Shown here one piece after another: positions 8,044-17,430 of a DNA stretch of 64,000 nt (position 1 is its first letter; each line of letters opens with the position of its first letter). The position numbers and the translations under genes are program-made. The notes beneath the pieces are model-generated. The model had not been told where the DNA came from. It did not search any database and saw only the letters and a program-made list of their open reading frames with translations. The stretch is from Falsiroseomonas sp050563535. GTDB taxonomy: Bacteria > Pseudomonadota > Alphaproteobacteria > Acetobacterales > Acetobacteraceae. Where the stretch lies: NCBI RefSeq assembly GCF_050563535.1, contig NZ_JBNXUO010000015.1:53121-117120 (forward strand). Direction: 5' to 3'.

Positions 8044-8978
8044 CCGAGAAGCCCGCGGGCCCGGATCTCCGCGCAGATCCGCCCGACCTCGTCGATCGGC
8101 GGGCGCGCGAAGGGCGCGGGCGCGGCGGCCAGGGGCCGGGCCTGTCCCGCGGCGTAGAGGCTTTCGTGCAGGGCCAGGTGCCGCCGGCCCTCGGCGCCGG
8201 TCGGGGCCACGAAGACCGGCGCCTGCGTGACCAGCGCCTCGGACAGCATCGAGACGGAGTCGCCCGTCACCACCAGCGCATCGGCCCAGGCCATGAAGCC
8301 CAGCAGCGGGTTGGCGCCGGGGCTGCCCCAGCGGTGCAGCCGGTGCGGCAGGGCCGCCAGCGCGGCGGCCAGCGCCTCGGTCGCCGCGGCCCCGGTACGG
8401 CGGCTGGCGGTGGCCAGCACGCTGCCGGCGAAGCCCGCCACCCGCGCGCCGAGATCCCGCGCGACGCCGGGCGCCATCCCCTCGGCCCGGACCGGGCCGC
8501 CGACCAGCAGCGCCACGCGCGGGCCGGGCAGCCCGCCGAGATCCGCGAACTCCTCCCGCGCGGCGGCCAGCCGGGCGGGGGAGATCCGGTGCGCGGCGCC
8601 GAGGATGGGCAGGGCATTGGCGGCCCGCGGCGGGCCGTCATGCCGGCCGACGACGTTCAGGTCGAAGCCCGCCGCGCCAGGACAGCGCATGCAGTGCACC
8701 GTCCGCACGCCGCGCCGGCCGAGCCACAGCGCCACCGGGCCGGACCGCCGCCCCGCGGAGACGGCGAGCCGCGGCCAGGGCGGCGCGATGCCGGCCCGCG
8801 CCGGGGCGGACAGCCCGGCCAGCGTCGGGAACGGCAGGGGAAGCCGGGCCAGCGGCCCCCATTCCAGCGGCAGGGTCCGGAACGGCACGCCCAGCCTTTC
8901 CGCGATGCCGAGCGCCTGCGCCGCGGTGCCCGCGCGCGGATCGGCCAGCACCCAGACCCGCTCCGCCGCCGCCATCAT
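8040..8978 (-). CDS. ELM1-like family protein (mitochondrial fission ELM1 / GT-B-like)
   Basis: Matches the bacterial protein family named after plant ELM1. Sequence signs are the N-terminal VWVLADPRAGTAAQALGIAERLG, the segment ISPARLAAAREEFADLGGLPGPRVALLVGG, and the C-terminal WADALVVTGDSVSMLSEALVTQAPVFV, which resembles the donor-binding loop of GT-B glycosyltransferases. It has 312 residues and no membrane segment. In bacteria these genes often lie near envelope biosynthesis genes, but no substrate is established. It is divergent from pyrE with about 70 bases between the starts. Confidence 0.82.
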   Translation of the reverse strand: MMAAAERVWVLADPRAGTAAQALGIAERLGVPFRTLPLEWGPLARLPLPFPTLAGLSAPARAGIAPPWPRLAVSAGRRSGPVALWLGRRGVRTVHCMRCPGAAGFDLNVVGRHDGPPRAANALPILGAAHRISPARLAAAREEFADLGGLPGPRVALLVGGPVRAEGMAPGVARDLGARVAGFAGSVLATASRRTGAAATEALAAALAALPHRLHRWGSPGANPLLGFMAWADALVVTGDSVSMLSEALVTQAPVFVAPTGAEGRRHLALHESLYAAGQARPLAAAPAPFARPPIDEVGRICAEIRARGLLG

Positions 8979-9048
8979 GGACGCGCCCCGCCCGGGGCGT
9001 TACCTGTGCGCTTCACGCCGATCCGCATCCGCCGAGGAACACCGCCCG

Positions 9049-9771
9049 ATGGCCGCCACCCACGCCTCCGACTGGGACCGCGACGCAGCCCTCACCACCG
9101 CGCGCATCCTGCTGGAAATCAAGGCGGTGAACTTCCGGCCGGAAGAGCCCTACACCTTCACCTCGGGCTGGAAGTCGCCGGTCTACATCGACTGCCGCAA
9201 GATCATCTCCTTCCCCCGCGCGCGCAACCGCATCTGCGACCTGGGCGTGGAGAAGATCGGCCGGCATGTCGGCTACGAGACGATCGAGGCGGTGGTGGGC
9301 GGGGAGACCGCCGGCATTCCCTTCGGCGCCTGGATCGCCGACCGGATGATGGCGCCGATGGCCTATGTGCGGAAGAAGCCGAAGGGCTTCGGCCGCAACG
9401 CCCAGATCGAGGGCGAGGTGCCGGTCGGCAAGAACACCCTGCTGGTGGAGGACCTGACCACCGATGGCGGGTCCAAGATCCGCTTCGCCAACGCGCTGCG
9501 CGAGGCCGGCGTGATCTGCGACCACACCTTCGTCGTCTTCTACTACGGCGTCTTCCCCGGCAGCTTCGAGAAGATGAAGGCCATGGGCCTGCAGCTGCAC
9601 CACCTCTGCACCTGGTGGGACGTGCTGGAGGTGTGCCGGGAGCGGCCCTATTTCAGCGAGGGCGCGCTGAAGGAGGTGCGCCGGTTCCTGGAGGACCCGG
9701 TGGGCTGGTCGAAGGCGCATGGCGGCATCGGCAGCGTGGACGAGGCACGCCCGAAGGACGCGGCGGAGTAG
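9049..9771 (+). CDS. pyrE: Orotate phosphoribosyltransferase
   Basis: Makes orotidine 5'-phosphate from orotate and PRPP in pyrimidine synthesis. The 240 residues include TFTSGWKSPVYIDCRKIISFP near the start and the PRPP-binding loop LLVEDLTTDGGSK at about residues 130-143. The form lacking the usual VEDVITTG spelling is the longer alphaproteobacterial type (about 230-240 residues). The ATG that begins MAATHASDWDRD is used; reading further upstream gives only non-homologous sequence antisense to the ELM1-like gene. Confidence 0.95.
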   Translation: MAATHASDWDRDAALTTARILLEIKAVNFRPEEPYTFTSGWKSPVYIDCRKIISFPRARNRICDLGVEKIGRHVGYETIEAVVGGETAGIPFGAWIADRMMAPMAYVRKKPKGFGRNAQIEGEVPVGKNTLLVEDLTTDGGSKIRFANALREAGVICDHTFVVFYYGVFPGSFEKMKAMGLQLHHLCTWWDVLEVCRERPYFSEGALKEVRRFLEDPVGWSKAHGGIGSVDEARPKDAAE

Positions 9772-9826
9772 CGCCGGCGGCGCGGCCTGCCGCGCCGATC
9801 GTCACCGAAAGGCATGGAGCACGCCG

Positions 9827-11488
9827 ATGGCCGCACGCCTTCCGCTGATCCTCGCTGCCCTCCTGCTCGCCGGCCCCGCGCCGGCGCAGCCCGCGCGCGA
9901 CCAGCTGTCCATCGGCATCACGCAGTACCCGTCCACCTTCCACCCCAACATCGAGAGCATGGCCGCGAAGTCCTACGTGCTGGGCTTCGCGCGGCGGCCG
10001 CTGACCGTGCGCGACCCTGACTGGAACCTCGCCTGCCTCGGCTGCGACACGGTGCCGTCGCTGGAGAACGGGCTGGCGGTGCGGGAGGCGACGCCCGATG
10101 GCCGGCCGGGCATCCGCGTCACCTGGCGCCTGCGCGAGGGCTGGCGCTGGGGCGACGGCACGCCGGTCTCGGCCGAGGACATGCTGTTCGCCTGGCAGGC
10201 GGGGCGGGACTTCTCCACGGGCTTCGGCGGCAGCGAATTCTACCGCCAGGCCTATGAGGCGATCGTCGTCGATCCCCGCACCATCGCGCTGCGCTTCGAC
10301 CGCGTGACCTTCGAATACGCCTCCGCCGGCAACTGGGAACCCCTGCCCGCCCATGTCGAGCGCAGGCGGTGGGAGCAGGAACCGCGCAGCTACCGCAGCC
10401 GCAGCGCCTATGAGACGGAGACGACGAACCCCGCGCTTTGGAACGGCCCCTACCGCATCGCCGCGGTGCAGCCCGGCGCGGGGGTGACGCTGGAACGCAA
10501 CCCGGCCTGGGCCGGACCCGCGCCGGCCTTCCGCCGCATCGCGATCCGCACGGTGGAGAACACGGCGGCGCTGGAGGCGCAGCTGCTGGCCGGCCAGCTC
10601 GACATGGTGGCGGGGGAGCTCGGCCTGCCGCTGGACCAGGCGGCCGCGCTGGAACGCCGCGCCGCCAGCCGCTTCCGCTTCGCCTACAGGCCGGGACTTG
10701 TGTACGAGCATCTCGACCTCAACCTCGACACGCCTGCGCTGGCGGACCGGCGCGTGCGGCAGGCGCTGGTCAGCGCCATCGACCGCGCGCAGATCGTGCA
10801 GCGCCTGTTCGAAGGGCGGCAGAGCGTGGCGCACACCACCGTCAACCCGCTCGACGGCATGCATGACGACGCGGTCCGGCAATGGCCCTTCGACCTGCCG
10901 CGCGCCCGTGCCCTGCTGGAGGAGGCCGGGTGGCGCCCGGGCCCCGACGGCATCCGCCGCAACGCCGCCGGCGAACGCCTGGCGATCGATCTGATGACGA
11001 CCGCCGGCAACCGATCGCGCGAGGCGGTGCAGCAGGTGGTCCAGGGCATGTGGCGCGGGGCGGGCATCGAGGCGCGCATCAGGAACGAGCCGCCGCGCGT
11101 CTTCTTCGGCGAGACGCTGAGCCGCCGCCGCTTCACCGGCGCCGCGATGTTCGCCTGGATCAGCAGCCCCGAGAACGTGCCCCGCACCAGCCTGCATTCG
11201 GACGAGATCCCGACGGCGGAACGCAACTGGTCCGGCCAGAACTACACCGGCTTCCGCAACGCCGAGATGGACGCGCTGCTGGAGGCGATCCCGGTGGAGC
11301 TGGACCGCGAACGCCGCCGCGCGCTGTGGCACCGCCTGCAGGCGATCTATGCCGAGGAACTGCCGGCGATCCCGCTCTGGTTCCGGTCGGATGCGCATGT
11401 CTGGCCGGCCTGGCTGGAGAATGTCCGCCCGACCGGCCACCTGAACCCCTCCTCGCTCTGGGTGGAGGAGTGGCGGGTGCGGCCGTGA
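9827..11488 (+). CDS. ABC transporter substrate-binding protein, peptide/opine type (SBP_bac_5)
   Basis: Periplasmic binding protein of a peptide/nickel-type importer. A cleavable signal peptide is clear (hydrophobic stretch to about residue 23, ending AGPAPAQPA). The mature protein has the family-5 landmarks: ITQYPSTFHPNIES, the WRLREGWRWGDGTPVSAEDMLFAW segment, VRQALVSAIDRAQIVQRLFEG, and a C-terminal YAEELPAIPLWFR. At 553 residues the length is typical. It is the first gene of a four-gene run; its stop overlaps the next start (TGATG). The ligand cannot be told from sequence; oligopeptides or a small amine-containing solute are the usual choices. Confidence 0.92.
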   Translation: MAARLPLILAALLLAGPAPAQPARDQLSIGITQYPSTFHPNIESMAAKSYVLGFARRPLTVRDPDWNLACLGCDTVPSLENGLAVREATPDGRPGIRVTWRLREGWRWGDGTPVSAEDMLFAWQAGRDFSTGFGGSEFYRQAYEAIVVDPRTIALRFDRVTFEYASAGNWEPLPAHVERRRWEQEPRSYRSRSAYETETTNPALWNGPYRIAAVQPGAGVTLERNPAWAGPAPAFRRIAIRTVENTAALEAQLLAGQLDMVAGELGLPLDQAAALERRAASRFRFAYRPGLVYEHLDLNLDTPALADRRVRQALVSAIDRAQIVQRLFEGRQSVAHTTVNPLDGMHDDAVRQWPFDLPRARALLEEAGWRPGPDGIRRNAAGERLAIDLMTTAGNRSREAVQQVVQGMWRGAGIEARIRNEPPRVFFGETLSRRRFTGAAMFAWISSPENVPRTSLHSDEIPTAERNWSGQNYTGFRNAEMDALLEAIPVELDRERRRALWHRLQAIYAEELPAIPLWFRSDAHVWPAWLENVRPTGHLNPSSLWVEEWRVRP

Positions 11489-11883
11489 TGCTGGACCACG
11501 TCTCCATCGCCGTCGCCGACGTCCCGCGCGCGGCGCGCTTCTACGATGCGGTGATGGCCGCGCTCGGCGTGCCCTGCGTGTGGCGGGAGGAAGGCGCGGT
11601 CGGCTACGGACGTCGCAGCACGGCGGGGGATGACGGGCACGGCTACCTGACGATCCGGCTGGGTGCCGCCCCCGCCAGCCCCGCCTGCCACTGGTGCTTC
11701 CGCGCGCCGGACCGTGCGGCGGTGGACGCCTTCCATGCCGCCGGCCTCGCGGCGGGCGGCAGGGATGACGGGCCGCCGGGCCTGCGGGGGCACTACCATC
11801 CGGACTACTACGCCGCCTTCCTGCGCGACCCCGACGGCAACCGCATCGAGGCCGCCTGCCACCGCGCGGCGCCCGCCGCATGA
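11488..11883 (+). CDS. VOC family (glyoxalase/dioxygenase fold) protein within the ABC importer operon
   Basis: A 131-residue single-domain vicinal-oxygen-chelate protein. It begins LDHVSIAVADVPRAARFYDAVMAALG and ends with FLRDPDGNRIEAACH, the classic first and last beta-alpha-beta modules with the His and Glu metal ligands. It overlaps the binding-protein stop by one base and the permease start by 4 bases, so it is part of the operon. It may modify the imported substrate or detoxify a by-product, but no specific reaction can be assigned. Confidence 0.85.
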   Translation: MLDHVSIAVADVPRAARFYDAVMAALGVPCVWREEGAVGYGRRSTAGDDGHGYLTIRLGAAPASPACHWCFRAPDRAAVDAFHAAGLAAGGRDDGPPGLRGHYHPDYYAAFLRDPDGNRIEAACHRAAPAA

Positions 11884-12818
11884 TGCGGATGGTCGCCGCC
11901 CGGCTGGTTCAGGCCGCGGCGACGCTCGCGCTGCTGTCGCTGGCGATGTTCCTGCTGATCGGGCTGATGCCGGGCGATCCCATCGACCTCGCCATCGCCG
12001 GGGACCCGCGGCTGACGGCGGAGGATGCGGCGCGGCTGCGGGCGCTGCACGGGCTCGACCAGCCGCTGATGGCGCGCTACGCGGCCTGGGCCGGTGCGCT
12101 GCTGCGGGGGGAGTTCGGCTATTCGCGCCTGTTCGCGCAGCCGGTGGCGGGGGTGATCCTTCCCGCGCTCGGCTCCACCCTCGTGCTGCTCGGCGCGGCG
12201 CTGCTGCTGGCGGGGGGCGTGGGCGTGGCGCTCGGCCTGCTCGCGGCGGCGCGGCCGCGCGCGGCGCCGGCGGTGGATGCGGTGGCCATCCTCGGGCAGT
12301 CGGCGCCGTCCTTCTGGCTCGGCATCCTGCTCATCATCCTGTTCGCGGTGACGCTGGGCTGGCTGCCGGCGGGCGGGACGGGCGAGGCCGGCGGGCTGGA
12401 CGCGCTGCGCTTCCTGGTGCTGCCGGTGGCGACCCTCGCCATCGCCAACCTCGCGGCCTATGCGCGGCATTCCGCCGCCGCGCTGTCCGCCACGCTGCGC
12501 GAGCCCTGGGTGGTGGCCGCGCGCGCGCGCGGCAACGGGGAGGCGCGGCTGCTGCTGCGCCATGCCCTGCCCAACGCCGCCGTGCCGATCCTGCAGGTGG
12601 CGGCGCTGGATGCCGGCGCGCTGGTCGGCGGCGCGCTGATCACCGAGACGCTGTTCGCGCGGCCCGGCATGGGCAAGCTGATCTACGACGCGGTGATGGG
12701 CAACGACACCAACCTGGCGCTGGTGGCGCTGCTGCTGGTGGCGCTGGTGACGATGCTGGCGACGCTGGCGGCCGACCTGGCGCAGCGGGCGCTCGACCCG
12801 CGGCTGAGGGACGGATGA
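11880..12818 (+). CDS. ABC transporter permease, DppB/OppB type
   Basis: Inner-membrane channel subunit of the peptide-type importer. The 312 residues carry six hydrophobic segments, the N-terminal pattern (RLVQAAATLALLSLAMFLLIGLMPGDP), a periplasmic loop DPRLTAEDAARLRALHGLDQP, and the cytoplasmic EAA loop (EPWVVAARARGNGEARLLLRHALPNAAVP) that docks on the ATPase. Overlaps of 4 bases on each side tie it to the VOC gene and the second permease. Confidence 0.93.
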   Translation: MMRMVAARLVQAAATLALLSLAMFLLIGLMPGDPIDLAIAGDPRLTAEDAARLRALHGLDQPLMARYAAWAGALLRGEFGYSRLFAQPVAGVILPALGSTLVLLGAALLLAGGVGVALGLLAAARPRAAPAVDAVAILGQSAPSFWLGILLIILFAVTLGWLPAGGTGEAGGLDALRFLVLPVATLAIANLAAYARHSAAALSATLREPWVVAARARGNGEARLLLRHALPNAAVPILQVAALDAGALVGGALITETLFARPGMGKLIYDAVMGNDTNLALVALLLVALVTMLATLAADLAQRALDPRLRDG

Positions 12819-13636
12819 GGCTTCGCGCCGGGCTGCTCCTCCTCGCGCTGCTCGCCCTCGCCGCCGCGGCCGCGCCGCTGGCGGAGGCCTGGCTCGGCCA
12901 TGATCCCTTCGCGCCGGACCTGTTCCGAAGGCTGGCGCCGGTCAGCGCGGAACATCCGCTCGGCACGGACGAGCTGGGCCGGGACCTGCTGCTGCGCCTG
13001 CTGCACGGGGCGCGCGTCTCGCTCGCGGTCGGCGTCGCCACGGCGCTGGCGGCGGCGGCGATCGGCACTGCGGTCGGGCTGCTGGCGGCCTGGCGGGGCG
13101 GCGTGGCGGATGCGGTGCTGATGCGCCTGGCGGACGGGATGCTGGCCCTGCCGGCGCTGCCGGTGCTGGTCGTGCTGGCGGCGGCGGACACTGGGCGCAT
13201 CGGCCTGCCGCGCGGCGAGCCGCTGTCCGACATCCTGCGCATCGTCGCCATCCTGGCGGTCTTCGGCTGGGTGGGGGTCGCGCGGCTGGCGCGGGCGGCG
13301 GCGCTGTCCGCGCTGGCGCGGGACCATGTGCGGGCGGCCCGCGCGCTCGGCGCTTCCGAAGCGCGGGTGCTGCTGCGGCATGTCGCGCCGGACATCGCGG
13401 GTCCCGTCGCGGTCGCCACCGCGCTGGCCGTCGCCGGCGCCATCCTGGCCGAGAGCACGCTGAGCTTCCTAGGCCTCGGCATCGCGCCGCCGGCGGCAAG
13501 CTGGGGCAACATGCTGTCCAACGCACAGGACCTGGTCTTCAGCGCACCCTGGGCGGCCGTCTGGCCGGGGCTCGCGATCCTGGTCGCGGTGGCGGCCTGC
13601 ACGCTGGTGGCGGACGGGCTGCGCGCCCGGCGTTAG
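12815..13636 (+). CDS. ABC transporter permease, DppC/OppC type
   Basis: Second membrane subunit, 273 residues. It has the DppC hallmarks HPLGTDELGRDLLLRLLHGARVSLAVG after the first membrane segment, the EAA loop DHVRAARALGASEARVLLRHVAPDI, and ESTLSFLGLGIAPPAASWGNML near the end. No ATP-binding genes follow: the operon stops before tRNA-Lys. The transporter must borrow ATPases encoded elsewhere, or the missing genes were lost or moved. Confidence 0.93.
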   Translation: MRLRAGLLLLALLALAAAAAPLAEAWLGHDPFAPDLFRRLAPVSAEHPLGTDELGRDLLLRLLHGARVSLAVGVATALAAAAIGTAVGLLAAWRGGVADAVLMRLADGMLALPALPVLVVLAAADTGRIGLPRGEPLSDILRIVAILAVFGWVGVARLARAAALSALARDHVRAARALGASEARVLLRHVAPDIAGPVAVATALAVAGAILAESTLSFLGLGIAPPAASWGNMLSNAQDLVFSAPWAAVWPGLAILVAVAACTLVADGLRARR

Positions 13637-13720
13637 CGCCCGGACAACCCCAGTTGGACGCGACTTGGACAGGTTCCGCCGTTGTTCACGGTGCGCGGGC
13701 CGTAACCCGCTGATCTGGAA

Positions 13721-13796
<76 letters not shown>

Positions 13797-13870
13797 ATCC
13801 GTGAGCGGCGATTTACGGAGAGATGGGCCGCTTGTCCAGCCCGCCCGTGCAACCCTGCCCCGAGAATTCG

Positions 13871-15022
13871 TCAGGGCCCGTCGCGCGCCGCTCCCATTTC
13901 GGCGTCGCGGTGGACATGGGCGGACAGCAGGATGCCGAAGCCCACCATCACCGTCAGCATCGCCGACCCGCCATGGCTGATCAGCGGCAGCGGCACGCCG
14001 CCCACCGGGATGGTGCCCGTCACCATCGCCACGTTCACGAAGACGTAGAGGAAGTAGTTCGTCGCCAGCCCCACCGCGATCAGCCGGCCGAACTGGTGGC
14101 GGCTGCGGAGCGCGACGAGGAAGCCGAAGGCGATCACCCCGGCCAGGAGGCCGAGCACGGTCAGCGCGCCGACCAGGCCGAATTCCTCGGCGATCATGGT
14201 GAAGATGAAGTCCGTCTGCTTCTCCGGCAGGAAGTTCAGGTGGCCCTGCGTGCCCTGCAGGAACCCCTTCCCCCAGAAGCCGCCCGAGCCGAGCGCGATC
14301 TTCGACTGGATGATGTTGTAGCCCGCGCCGAGCGGGTCGCTCTCGGGGTCGAGGAAGGTGGTGATCCGCGCCCGCTGGTAGTCGTGCAGGTGGTCGTAGA
14401 CCACGGGGGCGGCCAGCGCCGCGCCGCCGACCACCAGCGCGAACTTCCACAGACGCACCCCGGCGGCGAAGAACACCGCCCCGCCGATCATCACGGTGAT
14501 CAGCGCGTTGCCCAGGTTGGGCTGCTTGAAGATGAGCGCCGCCGGGACCAGCACCGCGACGACCGGCGGGATCAGGAACAACGGGTTGCCGATCCGCTCC
14601 CAGCTGGCCTTGTGGAACCAGGAGGCCAGCGCCACCACCAGCAGGATCTTCATCAGCTCCGACGGCTGGACCTGCACCGGGCCGATGTCGATCCAGCGCT
14701 GCGCCCCCTTCCCCACCTGCCCGTGCATCGCCACCAGCACCAGCAGGCCGATGCCGAAGACGTAGCCCACCCAGGCGAAACGCTGGATCAGCCGGATGTC
14801 GACCAGGGCGATGGACAGCATCAGCACCAGGCCGAAGCCGAAGCGCACCGCGTGGCGTGCCGCATAGGGCTCCGGCGCGCCGCCGCCGGCGGAGTAGAGC
14901 GCGACATAGCCGACCCCCGCCAGGGCGCAGAGCAGCAGCACGAAGACCCAGGGCACCCGCCAGAACTTCTGCAGCACCCCCGTATCGGGCGTGCGCATCA
15001 GCAGGCGGCGTTCGAACTTCAT
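13871..15022 (-). CDS. rodA: Rod shape-determining protein RodA (SEDS glycosyltransferase)
   Basis: Polymerises peptidoglycan glycan strands for cell elongation together with PBP2. The 383 residues have about ten membrane segments and typical SEDS sequence: QRFAWVGYVFGIGLL, DIGPVQVQPSELMKI, QSKIALGSGGFWGKGF, FLPEKQTDFIFTMIAEEFGLVG and the C-terminal VGGVPLPLISHGGSAM. It is the last gene of the rod operon and overlaps mrdA by 4 bases (ATGA). Confidence 0.97.
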   Translation of the reverse strand: MKFERRLLMRTPDTGVLQKFWRVPWVFVLLLCALAGVGYVALYSAGGGAPEPYAARHAVRFGFGLVLMLSIALVDIRLIQRFAWVGYVFGIGLLVLVAMHGQVGKGAQRWIDIGPVQVQPSELMKILLVVALASWFHKASWERIGNPLFLIPPVVAVLVPAALIFKQPNLGNALITVMIGGAVFFAAGVRLWKFALVVGGAALAAPVVYDHLHDYQRARITTFLDPESDPLGAGYNIIQSKIALGSGGFWGKGFLQGTQGHLNFLPEKQTDFIFTMIAEEFGLVGALTVLGLLAGVIAFGFLVALRSRHQFGRLIAVGLATNYFLYVFVNVAMVTGTIPVGGVPLPLISHGGSAMLTVMVGFGILLSAHVHRDAEMGAARDGP

Positions 15023-16893
15023 GTCCGCCCCGCCTCCGCGATCCTTGGGCCGAGGCCGCCCTGCCCGGGGCGGAGCCGCTGGAAGGCCTCGGCCAGCACC
15101 TCCCGCGCCAGGGGCGCCGCGGCGCCCGAACCGCTCGTCCCGTGCTCCACCACCACGGAGACGGCGAAGACCGGGTTGTCATGCGGGGCGAAGGCGACGA
15201 ACAGCGCGTGCGGGCGCCATTCGCGCGGCATCTGGTCCACGCGGAACCCCCTTTCGCGCTGTTCGCGGCTGACGCGGCGGACCTGGGTGGTGCCGGTCTT
15301 GCCCGCCATCTGCGCACCGATCGCCGCCGGCAGCGCTGCGGCGCGCGCGGTGCCGCCGGCTTCGTTCACCACCGCCCACATGGCGTCCCGGACCAGGCGC
15401 AGCTGCGATTCGGGGATGCCGAGGCTCGGCCAGTCGTCGGGCCGGATGCCGCGCACCGGCCGCCCGCCGACGGCGCGCGTCAGGTGCGGCTGCACCGCCC
15501 GCCCGGTCGCCAGCCGCGCCGTCATGGTGGCCAGCGAGAGCGGCGTCAGCTGGTAGAAGCCCTGGCCGATGCCATGCACCACCGTGTCCCCCAGCGCCCA
15601 GGGCTTGCCCTGCGCCTGGCGCCATTCGCGCGTCGGCACCAGCCCCGGCCGCGTGCCCGGCAATTCGATGTCGAGCGGCACGCCGAGGCCGAAGCGCCGC
15701 GCCATGGCGGCGATGCGGTCGATGCCGATGCGCTTCGCCATCTCGTAGAAATAGACGTCGCAGGACACCTTGATGGCCTGCCGCATGTCCACCCCGCCAT
15801 GGCCGGGGCGGTGCCAGCAATGGAAGCGGCTGTCGCCGAGGTCCATGTGGCCGGGGCAATGGACCCGGTCGCCGGGCTGGGCGACCCGCGCTTCCAGCGC
15901 GGCAAGCGCGACCACCATCTTGAAGGTGGAGCCCGGCGCGTAGAGCCCGTTGGTCGCCTTGTTGATCAGCGGCGTCGCGCGGTTCGCGGTCCATTCCCGC
16001 CACTGCGCGGCGGTCACGCCGGAATTGAACACGTTCGGGTCGAAGGAGGGCTGGGTGGCCATGGCCAGCACCTCCCCGTTGCGGGCATCCATCAGGACGA
16101 CGGAGGTGCCTTCCTCGATCTTGCCGCGGATCGATTTCTGCAGCTCCGCATCGATGCTGATCTGCACGTCCTGGCCCTGCACGCCTTCCCGCCGGTCGAG
16201 TTCGCGGATGACGCGGCCGACGGCGTTGACCTCGAGCTGCACGGTCCCGGCGCGGCCGCGCAGCAGGCGGTCGTGGTGGCGTTCGATCCCGGCGCGGCCG
16301 ACGCGCACGCCCGGCAGTTCCAGCAGCGGGTCGCCGTCCATGTCGCGCTCCGACGGCGGCGCGACATAGCCCACCATATGGGCCAGGTGCTCGCCCTCGG
16401 GGTAGATCCGGGTCGTGCCGACATCGACGCTGATGCCCGGCAGGTCGGGCGCGTTCAGCTCGATCCGCGCCATCTCCTCCCAGGCCAGGAACTCGCGCAC
16501 GACCACGGGGACGAAGCGGCGGCGCCGGCGCAGCTCCCGCTCGATGCGGGCGCGCTCCTGCTCCGTCAGCGGCACGATGCGGGAGAAGGTCTCGAGCGTG
16601 GCGGCCGTGTCGGTGGTCTGCTCGGCCACCAGCAGGGCGCGCCAGTTCAGCTGGTTGCCGGCGACGACGCGGCCTTCCCGGTCCAGCACGCGGCCGCGGG
16701 GCGGGGCCAGCAGGCGCGCCGAAAGCCGGTTCTCCTCGGCCAGCGTCGCGTAGCGTTCGCCCTCCTCCACCTGGAGCTTGTGCAGCCGGTGGCCGAGGAA
16801 GCCCACCAGCCCCACCTGCGCCAGGCCGAGCAGCGCGGCGCGGCGGCCGAAGATGCCGCGGACGCGGAGTTCCTCGCGTTCCCTGCGGTTCAC
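15019..16893 (-). CDS. mrdA: Penicillin-binding protein 2 (transpeptidase)
   Basis: Cross-links peptidoglycan during elongation as the partner of RodA. From the GTG at 16893 it has 624 residues: a short cytoplasmic tail, one membrane anchor, the pedestal domain (ENRLSARLLAPPRGRVLDREGRVVA), and the transpeptidase domain with the active-site STFK (GSTFKMV), SCD in KVSCDVYFYEMA, and KTGTTQV. The GTG start is favoured because it overlaps the mreD stop by 4 bases and begins VNRREREELRVRG; longer frames run into mreD. Confidence 0.96.
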   Translation of the reverse strand: MNRREREELRVRGIFGRRAALLGLAQVGLVGFLGHRLHKLQVEEGERYATLAEENRLSARLLAPPRGRVLDREGRVVAGNQLNWRALLVAEQTTDTAATLETFSRIVPLTEQERARIERELRRRRRFVPVVVREFLAWEEMARIELNAPDLPGISVDVGTTRIYPEGEHLAHMVGYVAPPSERDMDGDPLLELPGVRVGRAGIERHHDRLLRGRAGTVQLEVNAVGRVIRELDRREGVQGQDVQISIDAELQKSIRGKIEEGTSVVLMDARNGEVLAMATQPSFDPNVFNSGVTAAQWREWTANRATPLINKATNGLYAPGSTFKMVVALAALEARVAQPGDRVHCPGHMDLGDSRFHCWHRPGHGGVDMRQAIKVSCDVYFYEMAKRIGIDRIAAMARRFGLGVPLDIELPGTRPGLVPTREWRQAQGKPWALGDTVVHGIGQGFYQLTPLSLATMTARLATGRAVQPHLTRAVGGRPVRGIRPDDWPSLGIPESQLRLVRDAMWAVVNEAGGTARAAALPAAIGAQMAGKTGTTQVRRVSREQRERGFRVDQMPREWRPHALFVAFAPHDNPVFAVSVVVEHGTSGSGAAAPLAREVLAEAFQRLRPGQGGLGPRIAEAGRT

Positions 16894-17423
16894 GTCGTCT
16901 CCTCCGCCCGGACCATCAGCGCGTGGATGCGCGACAGGACGAAGGCGAAGGCGGGGTAGAGCCCGGCGGTCAGCGCCGCCTGGTGCAGCGCCGGCGGGAA
17001 GGGCGGCACCAGCCAGTTCAGCACCGCCGTCAGCACGAAGCCGAAGCCCGCCGTGCCGGCCGCGAAGCCGCAGAAGCACAGCCAGACGAACAGGAAGCTC
17101 TGCCGCGCCAGGAAGCGCCGCCAGGACACGGCCAGCCCGTGCGCGACCAGAAGCGTGACCACCCCGGTGCCGAGCGGCGCGAGGGTCAGCAGGTCCTGCA
17201 GCAGGCCGATCAGGAAGACGGCGGGCGGCGCCATGGCCGCGGGGCGGAAGATGGACCAGAACACCACGCAGGGCAGCGCGGTGGCCGCCACCAGCGCGGG
17301 GATGCCGGTCGGCCCGGCGGCCAGCACCATCAGGAACGCCGTGGTGAAGGCCGGCAGCGCGGCGCGCGCCAGGTCGTCGAGCCGCCGCAGCAGACCGGGC
17401 GAGGGTTCGGGCCGCCCGACCAT
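16890..17423 (-). CDS. mreD: Rod shape-determining protein MreD
   Basis: Small polytopic membrane protein of the elongation complex, 177 residues with about five hydrophobic segments and the family pattern FLIGLLQDLLTLAPLGTGVVTLLV. The ATG before VGRPEPSPGLL is used. It sits 7 bases after mreC and overlaps mrdA by 4 bases. MreD is weakly conserved; position between mreC and mrdA is the strongest support. Confidence 0.92.
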   Translation of the reverse strand: MVGRPEPSPGLLRRLDDLARAALPAFTTAFLMVLAAGPTGIPALVAATALPCVVFWSIFRPAAMAPPAVFLIGLLQDLLTLAPLGTGVVTLLVAHGLAVSWRRFLARQSFLFVWLCFCGFAAGTAGFGFVLTAVLNWLVPPFPPALHQAALTAGLYPAFAFVLSRIHALMVRAEETT

Positions 17424-17430
17424 GGCGGCG

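Noticed and set aside
6645..9848. A 1067-codon plus-strand frame
   Set aside because: Antisense to three well-supported genes and then in the wrong frame of pyrE; Arg/Pro/Gly-rich.
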